This document shows, one piece after another, positions 10,905-25,000 of a DNA stretch of 64,000 bases. Numbering within the stretch: the stretch's first letter is position 1; each line of letters opens with the position of its first letter. Made by a program: the position numbers and the translations under genes. The DNA is from Maylandia zebra (lineage: Eukaryota; Chordata; Actinopteri; Cichliformes; Cichlidae): positions 35,069,033 to 35,133,032 of the forward strand of contig NC_135170.1 in the NCBI RefSeq assembly GCF_041146795.1. The letters run 5' to 3'. The notes beneath the pieces were generated by a model, which was not told the DNA's origin, did not search any database, and was given only the letters and a program-made list of their open reading frames with translations.

Positions 10905-12571
10905 GCAGGAAGCAGTGTCCCATTTCCAATAAAATATCACTTGCTGGGACTCAGTGAAAACAGCCTCCTCCCCCTGAAACACTGAGTGTGTGCTTTTATG
11001 TTTATCTTTGTGAGAACATGTTGGCCCGTTCCTTAAAAGCTGTTTGATAACTAAGAGTAGATGTTGGTGTTGTTCTAGAAAATACATGACGTGTTATCCG
11101 TGTCAGAGAACAAGAATGTTTACGGGGTCCAAACAGCCACAGTCTGGACTTCTCGGGAGAACACTGATAGCGCCGATTCACCGAAGAGCACTGTGGGAGT
11201 CGGTTTGTGATGGTGATGGTGGGGTGATTGGAAAGGCACAGGACTTATCTCATATTCTGATCGCACTGGAGGTATGACTGTAATGCTGAGCCTGTATTAA
11301 TGTGGCTGTTGATCCAAGTCGTTCCTCTGTGAGTTGGGAGGATCCTGCGACCTGTCTGTCACAGACTTGGACACGTCAGCCTTTCTGTGCTTATAGACAG
11401 AAATAAAACAAGTATATTTAATTCTTTCGTTACTCAGAAATGTCCTATTTTAAATAGTTGGCAGCCTTCAGAAACCTCGATGTTTACATGCAGCGTTATC
11501 TACTTTTCTATCGTCTGCACTTCCTGTCAGAGTGGAGCAGAACCACCAGGCTGCGACGGTTCAGGCCAGAGTTGAGGCTCGGTGTGAAATTTGTGGTTTT
11601 TATTGTTTACTTGGTTTCCCGTGTTGTAGTTGTGTGTCTTATTTTGAAAAAAATATTTACTCGTTACCATAGTGACCAGAGAGCATTAAGGGGCAGAGGA
11701 GGATGTTACTCTCAGTGTTGTTGGTGCATTTATATTATCTGACATTAAAACGGTCTGCGGCTGGGGACCGCTGCAATGGTGATAAGCCTTAAACTTGCAT
11801 TCTTTCCAATGGCCAGCAGGAGGCAGTGACTCTGGTTTCAAAAAGATTTCGGGTTGTATAGAAGTCTGTGGGAAAATGACCCTACTTCACCCTCATCTAT
11901 GAGCTCAGTAAACACTTTCCTGATGACCTTCTTGTCTCAACCAGTAGTTTAAAGAGCTATTTAATACAACACAATCATGATTTATTCAATTTTTGTCCCA
12001 TTAGGTTAAACAGGAGCTGCTTTAGCTTTTTAAAAGAGAGTTCAGCCTCATTCGTCCTGTTTCAGTCTTGTTTCCGTTTTTTTTATGTGCCCAAGAGCCA
12101 GTTTCAAAATCTTTACCTTTCTTTGTCTTGTGATGTATATATTTAAATATTTAACAGGTTCTAACTGAGGGGACGGCAGCTACATGAATGTTTAATGTTT
12201 TCATTAAATATTTTGGGTCTTCCTGGACATCAAACCTCAAAGTTTTTATTTTTTATTTTTTTAAAGGTGAATGTTTTCTGGCTTTTTAACTTTTCTATAA
12301 CATTAACCGCTGGGTGTTGGAACAAGACGAAGATAGCTAGGAACCATCAGACCTGGGACGAGTTGCCCTTAACCCTGGTTACATTTCTATTGGACATGTG
12401 CAGAAACAGAGGAAACCTGCTTCAGTGAAACACAATCATAGCAGTCGTGTATGAGTGCGGTCCTCCACCTCAAAGGTGTGATGAATGCGGGAGTCGTGTC
12501 ACTGTGGCGCCTTTCAGGATTGTAGTGAACACACTTGACTGGATGTTATAAACGAGGCTGCAGTGTGTTGG

Positions 12572-12613
<42 letters not shown>

Positions 12614-15600
12614 CCATTGCTGGAAAGCTGAACACTGCTGGTATTTAAATCTGCAGCTGTGTCTTCGTGAGGACTTTGACATAAAGCTTTCCCAGGTTGC
12701 TGACCGCAGCCTAATCCTGATTCTAACCTGAACTCTTAAATCAAACGTGAACCCTGAGAAAGCCCCGTGAAGCCGTCTGTGCGCACACGTGTACAGTGCT
12801 GACCACACTGTGCGTGTCAGAGCCGATACACACACTAACAGCCAGGTCAGATCAGATTAGAGGATTTCTTTGGATCACGTTTCTCTGATGGGATTTATAC
12901 TTTCTAATCTAGTTTAGATTGTACAATAATCCCTAAATGCTGTGTTTGTGTGTCTGTGTGTCCTCGCTTGTATCTCTGCACCGAACATTGTTTAAAAAAG
13001 GAGAGTGAGGACAGTAAGGTTTCAGCTTAGCAATCTGTCAGTCTGCCTCTCTGATGTGTGCGGCTGATTGTCATGAAGATGAACGTGTGGCGCTCAGGAG
13101 TCTCAGATATCCTTTAAACCAGCTGTAAACCTGTGATGGCCCCAGAATGAAACCAATAAGTTGTTCTTAACAGATACAAAGTGAGACGGGAGCTCTGTAC
13201 GTTTATCTGCCGTACGTCATGCTTGATGGTGTAATGAGGCTTATTAAGGCTCAGGCAGAACTCGACATCGGCTCTGTTTTTGGACTTGGTTCAAACTGAG
13301 TTTGAGTTTGGGTCATGATGTCATTACGTAAATATTCTAGCGTTGTTTTAAGTTTTTTTTAAACATCATGATGTTGAGATAAGGGCTCTGTTTTTGGACT
13401 TGGTGACAGATATTGAATCTTGATCGTGGACTGGTTTTGGTCTTGGTCCCTGACTCATTGATGCTGACGTGTCTCTATTTTTGGACGTCTTGACAGGGTC
13501 GTTGGCTCGGGGGCTGTTTTTGGATCATCAGTGGTTCCATGATGTTGAGATCAGGGTTCTGTTCCTGGACTTGGTTCATTGTGAAACATTTGGGGCTGTG
13601 TTTTAGGGTTGGGTGGGGGCTTTCCAACACCATGATGATGAGATCAGAGCAAAACTTTTGGACTTGATTTCAAAGTGATTTGGTAAAAAGTAAATGTTAT
13701 AATCTTGGGTCCTGACTCTGTGGTGTAGACGTTGCAGCTTTGTTTTTGGGCCTGGTGTTGGACTTTTGTTGATTATGGTCATTTGCACAATGATTTGAGA
13801 TCAATCAGGTTTGATCTAAGGTTTGCAGACCCTCTGTTGCAGGGCTCTCCTAGTTATTGAAGATGATTTGTTTGACTCTGATTGTATATTTGTGCTTACA
13901 GATGCAGAATTAATTGGGATGATCTGTCTCTCTGATGCTGTTAATGATGCATATATACATTTATTTTAAGGAGAAACCTGCAGAGTCTGGTAGCAGTGCC
14001 TGAAACCAGCAGAGCAGCTGTAAATTGATGCGATGATCCAGATCTAATTCAGTATATGTGATTTAGCAGCGTAGACTGCTGTCAGAACCATGAAGCTGCT
14101 TTATGTTTTTCTGTATTTTCTTTGATATAATTCTCAGTAAATCTGGCATTGATGGATGTAAATCCCTGCTGTAATCCTGGGGCGCCCTGTTGGTGCCGCG
14201 GTGGTTTCAGCCAGGTTTCACAGCACCATCCTAACCCTCATCACAGTCCATTTAGATTACTTTCTGTCCATCTGGCTCTGGTTTTCCTTTGTCTCTCAAT
14301 CTCTCTATTTAGACAGATTACTCCATTCATCTCCTTTGGGACGTGATGCTCTTCTTTGTCAGTTTGTTTCTTCTTTTTTTTGCTTTGGCAGACTCAGTTT
14401 CTTTTTAAAGACGAGATAATGATCATCCTGTATGGATAATAAATTAGCATTCCTAATTAAAAAACCCAAAACTGTCACTCAGTGTCATAGTGACATTCAC
14501 CAACTATGATGAATATTATAATTTTACTATTCCCATATTATTGTGTATTTAGTGCCAGTGTGTGTTTTGAGCTACAGTGCACTTATTGCCAAATATAGTA
14601 GTCTGATTACTCAGATCTGTTTATTCAGGCCCAGAAAAATCACCAACTGTTGTATTAAGACTGGCCGAATCTGAAAAATATTTTTAATTCATACATCTGG
14701 ACGCGGCGCCGTCAGAGAGAAACGTTTCTCCCTCTGACAGCGCCGCGTCCAGATGAACAGAATCAACTTTTGGGGATTTACTTACCTGGATGATTGAACA
14801 TGCATCAAGACGTAATTCATACAATATTCCCACAAATGTTTAACAGTGAAGAACTGACAGTCTGGTGTCAAAGTTGCTCAAACTGTATGAAGTAAACTAC
14901 AACATGATCTTAAATCGGATTATTTTCATTGTCACGTTTCGCTGCAAAAAGATGAGGTTGGCTCTTACACTCGATTAAACATGTTAACAAAAACAAACTG
15001 CGGTGGTGTAGGAGACTCGATATCATAATCCCATTACCAAGCTATAACATGCTACTCCTACAATCCCACTTCCTAAGTTGGGAAGTCAGTGTCCTGACTG
15101 GTGCGTTGAGGTTTTGCAGAAATGTGACCCCGAAACATGTGAATGTGGCAATCATGGCCTGGGGACCCGTCTGCAGCCATCTGGCAAACAACTGTTCCTG
15201 GGAGAAACACGCATTCGCCACAAGCTGGGAATTAACTAAATGTTTTTGAGCTTTTGATGTTTTCTTTTTACTCGCGAGGATGTTCACATGAGCTTGTAGC
15301 TCATCATTTTCTTTAAAGCATTTCGTATGTCTTCTGTGTTTAGGCTCCACTTTCATGCAGAAGTGAAATGATCACAGCTTGAATTCAGCATGCATTAATT
15401 ACAAAAGACATGAAGATGCAGTAGAAAAACTAGAAACGTCTGCGTAACGGCTCTCGCTGTGAGCCATATAGAAATCTACAGGCCTTATGAAACGTACCAT
15501 CTGTGAGTTCAAACATCTCAGGCACCACGGAAGCTCTTTGCCAACCTTTCCTGCTTCATGCATGGATTTGTAAACATGACCAACATAAGGCAGCCTATAA

Positions 15601-18600
15601 GATTTTCACTGCCCACCAGTCGGCATTTTCCCGCAGGTATACTGAGGGTAAACACACCTACACAGGAGCTTGATTAATGCATAACCAGAGCTGTGTACAG
15701 ATGCAGCCTACAGCCATGTGAAAGGGCTCTTTATCGCGTTATATGAAGGTGTTTTCTCGCTCTGTCTGTCACAACACACCAAATCACTGCTGCCAAGAAA
15801 ACAACAGCCTCTTTCTACCCTGCCTGTGGGGGCCATTTGAGCAGACGTTAGAGACATCATGTACTGGATATTTGGTAGTTGGAATCATTAAAGAACCATT
15901 TGATATGAAAAATGTCCATTTCTGTGGACGAATGCAGACTTTGGTCCGAACTGTAAAAGCAGTAACAGAGACCTGTGGGCTCATTCATAAGACTGAATCA
16001 TGACTTTATTGTGTTTTACTGGGTGATAATAAAGGGTGAAGGTGGCATTTGATGTGAATTGTAGGTCCGTTAGTATCCATGATCATTCTGTGGAGAATTG
16101 ACTAACTTTGTAGTAGGGCTGCCACGATTAATCGACTATTAAAATCGTCGACGACTGATTTAATAGTCGACGCCTCGTTTGAAGCTTTGTAAGATCCCAA
16201 AGACGCAGGAATAAGTAGCAGGATTTAAGAGTGTAATAACGGACTGAAACAGAAGATGGCAGCACTGCATGTACAAGGATGCCAACTGCCGTTAAACCCC
16301 GAAGAAGAAGAAGAAGAAGCTGTGTCCCAGAATTCATAGCGCAGCCCAGCTTAGTTTCCAACAATGGCGGCAGCTAGTTAGTTTTAACTTTACTCTTATT
16401 ATTCTTTCTGGGTCACAAAATAAACGTTTAACATATTTTCAGGGAGAATGTAGCTGTGTAAACCTCAAATATCTGCTCAGTTTATCAGGACACCACATAT
16501 TTTCAAAAGCGCTCCGACGTTTTCGGAGACGTCTGTTACCCACTAGCTCGATAGCTAGCCGGGGGCTAGGTCACTAGAGCCGTGAGAACACCGGACTCCT
16601 GGCAAATCGTTTTCAAACCCACCGCCGTCTTTCGCTACTCAGGTTAAACATGATATATGAGTCACTTAGATAACTTAAAAATGTTATTGTTTGGCTTTTT
16701 TTTTCAGTATTTGTTCCTGAGTAAATCGGTTTGGCTGAGATTAAAGTTATAGTTTTTACACAGCTGAATAAACGTCAAGCAGACAGCTGATTATCAGAAG
16801 TGTGAGATGCTCCAGAATATACTCCAGTGTCCTGTTATATTTTAGATAGCAAGGAGTTTATTAAACTTTACCGAAACAATCTGTAAATTTCATTAAAATT
16901 TAATAAACTATCATCTTGTCTTTATTTTTAGTTAGCACAGACCTTAAACACTTAAAGCTGTAAGCTAATGATAGTTATATAAGAGCAGATGCTGCTGGTG
17001 CAATAAGCTGTAGTTTTACGTCCAATGGATGATGATCTGATTAGTCGACTAATCGCAAAAATAGTCGGTGACTAGTCGACTATCAAAATAATCGTTTGTG
17101 GCAGCCCTACTTTGTAGTAAGAAGTAGAAGTTCTGATGTAAACAAATGCCTGCATTTATCTTTGCATGGTCACCTTTGGTGTGCCACAACCTTCGCTCAC
17201 ATTTGTGACTTTTGGACCTACATCGTGTTCCTGTTGTGTTGATGTCGTTGGTGGATGTAACAGACCAATCCCACTGCTGACCTGTATAACCAGTCAGGCT
17301 TTTAATCCAGTTAAATGTGTTAATGTAAACGTGGCTATTGTGAGGCAGGCGTTTCTAATGTTGTGGCTCACTGGTGCATATCTCGGAGCAGGTGTCTGTG
17401 CACTCTTGCCGTTTTTGTCAACACTTCAAGATCTTTTACAAGATGTAGATAAATATGAGGAGCACAGCAGCTTTTCGCTGATAGTCACACATGTGGAAGT
17501 GGCTGTTCTGCTCTCACTTCAGAGAATTCCCAGAAAACACCACCGCACATTCTTGTCACCACACCAGATCCAGGCATTCTCAGATTATCCTTATTAGTGT
17601 GAACTCGTAATCAACAGATGTCAGAGCAACAGGTCTCTTTCCTCCTACCCTTTCCCTGCCTCGCCCCCGGCGCCCGAGGGAACGGCCTCTCCTGTCTCTT
17701 GTGTGTCTCCTTTATCGCGGAGCAGCAGGAGGTCTGAAGGCTTCAATAGGAACCTGCTGAGAAGGAGAGCGGCTGAGAGCAAAGTGACTCACACAGGAGC
17801 ACCACGAGCAAGAAAGCAGTGACTCAGTCCCTCTGTGAGTGTAAAGAATGATGTCTTTGTAGGTAAGCGGTGGTATTTTAGCTGTGGCCGGTCTCCATGG
17901 AAAGCACGGCCCTCTGGGAAAAAACGCTCTGCTTTTCTTTGGAGGTGGATCTGTGAAGGAGAGACAAACTTGTATTATTGTGTCGAGCGAATTACAGCCT
18001 GAAACACTCGAGGACATTTTGGAAAACTCCTGAAACTGCATCAAATCGGCCTCATTACAAAAAACATTTCATTTACAAATCTCTGACTTCTTGTTTGCAC
18101 TGAAGGAGCTGTTAGGAAAAACATCATCATCATCATCATACGCCAGTTTTCTACCTGCTGTCCTGCTTTTTTATGTTTGTAGTCAGTTTGAGTCATTTTG
18201 TTAGTGTTTCTGAGCCGAGTGTGTCGGCATCTCATTTTTCTTTGGTCATTTTTTTGTTTCTTTCTGATAATGTTTTTGTCTGTAAGGTTATGGCTGCTCC
18301 AGTCTGCATGCCAAATGTTCTTGGGTAAGATGCGTAACTCCAAGCAGCTCTCCAATGCATCCATCAGAATATGCATGAGTGTGAATGTTGGACAGGAAGC
18401 ACTTGAATGGGTGAAGGAGGGATGTTGTATAAATCGCTGAGTGCTCAGGTGGAGTCAGGAAGCGTTGTATAAGAATCAGTCCATTTCCCTTTGTTTTGTT
18501 TTTGTGTAACAGTTTTTCCTCTCTGTGGTCATTTTGATTTCATTTGTGTGCGTTTGGCCTTCTGTTGTTGTCACTTTGCATTTCTTTGAGGTTTTGTTCC

Positions 18601-18970
18601 TTTGGTTGTTTTGTGTCTCTGAGATGGCTTTGTGTTTGTGGCTGTTTGGTTTTCATTGTGTTTGGGATTTTTTTTTTTTGGGGGGGGGTCTTTGAGATCT
18701 TTTTGTGGTTATTTTGTGTTTGCGTGTAAATTGTTGTTGGCAGGTTAATAAGTTTAGACGTTTTTCACAGTTTTCTGTTGAATTTCGAGACTTTGGTCCA
18801 GACCGACATATTTCAGAGGTAAGAAAAAACCTCAGTCAGATGTTTCAAGAAGGAAAAGGTGTGTGTGTGTGTGTGTGTGTGAAATCTATCTCTCGCTGTA
18901 CTCTGGAGGTTTTATTCCTGGATATCACACTTATAATAATGGCAGGAGAGCTGAAAATGTTCACTGCGGC

Positions 18971-19022
<52 letters not shown>

Positions 19023-22000
19023 TTCCTCTGAGCTGATATTACAGATGAGATAATGAAAGGTTGACTGAGAAGCAGGTGGCAAGAGCTGATATTACTGTCT
19101 TCCTGCTGGGGCTTAGTGTGTATGTGTGTGTGTGTGTGTGTGTGTGCGTGTGTGTGCGCACTCTTTATCCTGGGAAAGACAGATATGGGGGAGATCTGTG
19201 GGATTAAAATACTCATCGAGGTCATGTGGCGATGCTGCTGAAACACAGACGCCCACCAGGCTCTGATTGTAGCGCTGTGGACCCCGGCGTGTGGACGAGT
19301 CTTTGCTTCTGCTCTGTTTTATTGTGATGTGCAGGAACAACACTTTGATTCATTCCAAGGAGATAAACGAGCTCACGTGTGTGTAACACGTGGAGCTCCG
19401 TACATTTAACATGTATGTGAAGCAGGGAGAGCCTAAAGGGTTCAAATGTCTTCCTGACTTGAGCTTTGCTCCCGTCCTGTCCAAACTTTCCTTTCTAGCC
19501 TCATCACTTTCAGATTTAGCTGGAAGTTATTTATTTCCTTGCAGCTGGTCCACGTCCCTCACTTTAGTATTTGGATTCAAAATGACGATGCAAATTTTTT
19601 TTCTTGAAAAATGCATCATATAATTGTAAATGGATACACAGCCTGTCTTTGTAACTGTTAAAGAAGAGTTTTCTTTGATTTAATTTATTTAATTTTTGCT
19701 TTATGTAAGAACTATATTTGTCATTCCTTGCAGAACGTTTACCACTCGCACCGCCCCAAAGAGAAAGTCCGCCTGGACAGCAACAATAATGAGAACTCGG
19801 TCCCCAAAGACTTTGACACCATCGACAGCAACAGCAACCTGGGGGCCCGATCACATAGCCAGCGAGTGCCGGTCGGAAATGCCAAACGTAAGCTAGAAAA
19901 GAGCCAAGCGCAAAGCATGCTGGGAAAATCTGCCAACGAGGTCCTCAAGTACCCTCCCATCCAACCGAGAGTGCCGGGCCACAATCGCAACCACACCCAC
20001 ACCCGTAAAGCCCACCCCAAGCTGCCAACGGTTGCAGCGCCGGCTCAGGGGTCAAATCCGGATTCGCCGTTCTACCAGACCAAGAAGCCGGCTTCTCCTC
20101 CGCTGCCGCCTGGTCTGGAGGTGAGGAAGGAGCAGCTGCAGTGTGAGATCAGCGGTAAAGAAGCCATTTCAGCTCTTTCCAGAGCCAAGAGCCGGGAGTG
20201 CCGGCAGCAGATAGTAGAGGTGTACTGCAAACACAAGGAGGGGACGCTGATGCCCGAGAAAGTTCCTCGCTACTGCCCCGCAGAAGGTAAGATCACATCT
20301 CAGTGTGTGCAGGTAACAACAGACGCGTTTCATATTATTCACATAACCAACAACAAAAAACACAAAAGTCATAAAAATCCTTAAATTGTAGGTTAAAGGA
20401 ATGTTTTATTTTCTGCTGCATCAATGTTGTTCAAACCTTCTCTTTGTGAGGGAGAGCCAATCAGAATAAAGGGAGGTGACTGTGCGAACGAAGCTAAAAC
20501 AGATGAGGATGAAGACGAACTGAGGACCTCTGAATAAAATAAATAGAATAGTGAATCATAGTCATCCTCATTACTGTCATGAATGGTGAAAAGCCCAAAC
20601 GCAGGCTCCAGATCGATTTGATGAAGCAGAGGTTGAACAATCTGTTATGTTTATAAAGTCCAAGAATAAAACAGATGGACACAAAGAAGCAGAGAGGCTC
20701 AGAGAAACACATGAAACAGGAGGGAGGAAACAGCTGAAACTCATCAAAGACACTATACTGTCAAAATAAAACAGGAAGTAACCTAAACAGAACAACTGAC
20801 ACAGACGAAGACTCGACAAAGATGCAGGAAGACACAAAACATCAGACATGCTAAACACTAACACAATCAGATTACAGAGATTACTCGACATTAATGGAGA
20901 CATGCTTACTCTTACTATGATTGTAGCGCATGTAGACATATTATTCAGTCTGAAAGAAACTTACTGTATAAGCTGCCCTGGATACCAGGATTGACAATTG
21001 CCCGGGGCGAATAAACCTCACTTCAGACGGCTTTCACATTGTGAGCTGTCTCACAAGCATTTATTTATTTTTAATGTGGCAAAGATGATAAAATGTTTTT
21101 GTTGTTTACATGACATCAGTTACAGTGAAGGTACCAGGGATGTATTGTCATGCAAATCTGTGAAATGATTGTTCATCAAGCGGTGACGGTAACAGTGCCT
21201 GTAATCCATGCTTTGGTTTATATAATGAACATGTAGCTTGTGAAGAAGTATATGTATTTAGTATTGTTTATTGTTTGGTGTCTATGAACAGCCGTTTATG
21301 CCATCTGAGTATAAATGGTGACATGATGAAGATATAAAGAAAAACATGATAAGTTGATGCATGTCTTTGTTTTTAATACGTTTGCAAATGTCCAAAAATA
21401 CGAAACTCAGGGCTCAAAACACAGGACGTTTCTTCTTGACCATCTGAAGGATGGATGTGTAGGTGGCATCAAGATGAAAGCTGCCCGCCCTCTTTGTCTG
21501 AAGCTGGCATGAAGATATAAACAGATCACTTTGATAATCTGTAAATTGCACGTTCAGTAATGTGCTCTACCTCGATGTAGCTGACAGCTGCGGTGCTGCG
21601 ATCCATCGCTTGCAGTCTGCTCCGGGTGTCAGTGCGACTAAATTTCCACGTGTATGAGCACCTCGAGATTTATTCGTAGTCTGCATGTATTAACCTATGA
21701 TTTTAGGTCTGAAATATCCTTTCATGTTAACATAGTGATTCATTTGTCAGCAAATGAATGGGCGACAGATTTCAAGACAGAAAGGACATGAACAAGTGGC
21801 TGCTTTGAAGTGGCAGATTGCAGTAAGTGGAAAAGGGATTTTTGCCTTCCAAATTTACCCCTTCAGAAACATTTTTAACTGAGCACGTGCCGTAGATGCA
21901 AAGAGGCGTCCCTCACGGGTGCCAGCTCTATTTTCAGGGACTTGAAGCATGAATGGACACAGAGGAGGACGATGCTCATCCAGCATAATTACACCCTAAT

Positions 22001-25000
22001 TAAACAAGCAGTTTGTAGTCTTATTTTTGGAAAGGCTGACTAATGATTTACTCAGGGCCGTTTGAGGGTTAATTTATATGATTATAGGTTGTTTTGATGA
22101 CACACCAGTGGTTATATCCTCAGAGTGAAGCCGGGCAGGGGTTTGGTTTCAGATTGCCGGGCATGCGTTCGGTCTTTTAAGGAGTTTGGTGTTTCTGTGT
22201 ACGTCCCTGGGCGTATTTGACGCATCTCTGCCTCTGCGTTCGACTCAGCCGCCTGATTACTGTCATTCCCCCCTCAAACTCCAATCCCAGCATGCTCCAC
22301 GGCCCAAAAAGGTCACTAATTAAAGCCAAGCAAGCCAAGGCCGGCGGGATGATGAGGAGGCATTAGGCTGTCAGAGCGTTTGTATGTACAAGATTGGGCT
22401 CGACCAGCTGCAGACGGCATGACTAGGAAAGGCGGAAGTGAAGAACTGGAGTGAGGAATGGGCTTAGAAGTGACGCTGATGTCTTAAAAAGGAAACGTTC
22501 TGCTTATTTCCAGATCCATATTGGTATTTTTGGGGTCTATCTTTGTATGACTGACAGTTAAACACAGCCCTCTTTACCTTACCTGTCTGAATTGAACCAT
22601 CTTAGCATCAAAAAGCAGAGAAGCAGGAGGATGGATTTTGTTTGTTACTAATTGCTAAAAAAGGACTATTATTCATAAGACCATGAAACTCACCTGCTAG
22701 TGTGAAGTGGACGGGAGGAACACTTTTCACACAGGCAGAGATTCATGGATTTATCAGTGAGATGTTAACAGACCTCCTCCTGTCCAGGTAAAGCTAATGT
22801 GAACGTACAGTGGGACGAGGACGCCTCCGATGCTTCTCCGCCTGTACGGATCGCCTTCGTCCTGGTCGTCCACGGCCGAGCCTCGCGTCAGTTCCAGCGT
22901 CTCTTCAAAGCCATCTACCACACCTCACACTACTACTACATCCACGTGGACCAGGTAGGACTGCTGACCGTCGCCCAGAGCAGGATTTTTTTGCAATATC
23001 TTAATTTTAATTTATAAATATTAAATTTTTTCACTTAAAAGCTGGAGAAAGTTTGAGACCGGCTTCAAATGATCTGTTAGGGAGGATCTGTTCTTTTGCT
23101 CAGGTACTTCCTGTTTGTGTGATCGAGTGTGCTGGGTTGGTAAAGGTCTGATTTGTTTTAACTTCAGGTTAAACTGCTTTTGGAAGCACGTCTCTGCTCG
23201 GTTTGTTGTTTCAGCCTTGGTGCTTTTAATTCTCGTCACATTTCTTTTAGATGAACTTAATAAAAAAGTCACGCTTCAAGACAAACCCGTAGGCGGAACG
23301 AGGCGGGAATCCCGCTCTGCTACGCTGAGACGTCAAACTCATTAAAATGTGTGGTTTTAAAAAGGCAGGAAAGAATAACACAGGGAACAAAACGTAATTA
23401 ATAATTTAAAATAATGAATGCCGACACTGGGACAGAGATCTCACTTCTGCAGCAGGACTTGGACACACTGCAGCTTTAAAGAACAGTTACAGTCAATGAA
23501 CGTCAGCACAGTCGCCTCAGTCATCAGTAGCTCATTGCTACCTGAACTTAACACTGTCGTAATTAAGACAACGATCAGAGAACAAACACAAACTGTAGTA
23601 ATGATGGAGCGTCACAGCGTTTTCTATACTTAATAACACTAATCCTGCAAAACATCTGAACTTAAACAGGTTTCTGATGTAAAGAATGCAGAGACTGTGT
23701 CATCTTAAGACTGCTGTTGCTGGTTTAGATCATGTTGTGTAAGCTCCACTATAAATTGTATCTGTTGCATTTTTATTATGTTGAGAGTTTGCGTGGCTTC
23801 AGCCTCAAACAGGTCTCCCAGGGGAAACAGATTTCCATCTCTGTGGGACTTCCTGCTACAATAAAGGTTGAATAAATAACACTAACAGTCCCATGAGTCT
23901 GTGCACGCTCTGTTGCAAGGCTGTCCACAGTCCTAGCGAGCGCCCCCACCGCCGGGCCGTCACTTTATCTGAATCTGTTATTTTCTTCACGTCTTCAGCT
24001 GAGAAGCTTTAAAACTTTGTGCAGCATTAACCGGCTCATAATCAGACTTTTACATCGTAACACGCCACTTTTAGGCAACGTTTCTTGTTCCCTCATTTAA
24101 ACCTGCACCAAAGCATTTAGCAGCAGTGACTATAAAGCCGGCAGCATGACGCCCAGTCCACATCTCTTGGGACGAGTCCGACACCCTTGATTTCACAGTC
24201 TGAAAAATGGAGCTAAATGTGCGTTTATAGTGAGCTTTATAAATCCTGTGGAATGGTTGAGAAAGCAGTTTTGAAGCTCTGTCGATGTCCACAGTAACAA
24301 AAGTGTTTGAACTGCTGAAAAAAATCCATCTCCAGTGGATCCCGGGGGGGTGGAGCCTATCACCGCTGTCATATTTCTTAATTGTGATCCTTTCCCTCTC
24401 TCAGAGGTCCAACTACCTCCACAGAGAGGTGGTGTCTCTGGCCAGCCGGTATCCAAACGTGCGGGTGACTCCCTGGAGGATGGCCACCATCTGGGGCGGG
24501 GCCAGCCTGTTGACCATGTACCTACGCAGCATGGAGGACATCCTCAGCATGGCCGACTGGTCCTGGGACTTCTTCATCAATCTCAGCGCTGCAGACTACC
24601 CCATCAGGTAAGAGCCTGAGCTGAAGTTTACACCTGATATTAAAACGTGTTTCTTGATGTGATTACAGTGTGAAGATGAGCCCCAGCTGAAAGTGCCTGT
24701 AGTTCATGTAGTTTATGTCGAGTTTGCAAATGTGATCTGACTGATTCTGGTGATGTAAGAAAAGGTCCGTTTGCAGAAAAACAAACAGCCTTTGGTGGAT
24801 AAAACACCACAGATCTGTTTAAAATAGACTGAAGTTGGTGAAATGAGGTTTTAATAGCTTTTCCAAAACTACCTGCTCACCATTTAATCCCATGAGCAAC
24901 AGTACCACCAATGCTGGAAGATGTGTCAGACCTAAAGTTGCTCTAAAAGGTCATTACGTGACGACCTTTTATAAAATTTGTAAGTCAGGCTACTTCCTGG

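Larger units (their letters stand above)
9197..19733 (+). other. xylt1 intron 1 (10.5 kb)
   Basis: It holds GT/CA microsatellites (10852-10902, 12575-12612, 18859-19158), a possible dispersed repeat (11800-11960), a decayed repeated paragraph (13262-13790), an inverted repeat next to a dispersed element (14694-14810) and a complete hAT-like element (16114-17109). No further exon is recognised. Confidence 0.7.

Noticed and set aside
19117..19158. Possible Z-DNA or recombination hotspot at the TG arrays
   Set aside because: Such arrays are ordinary in fish introns; nothing in the sequence distinguishes these beyond the clustering already noted.
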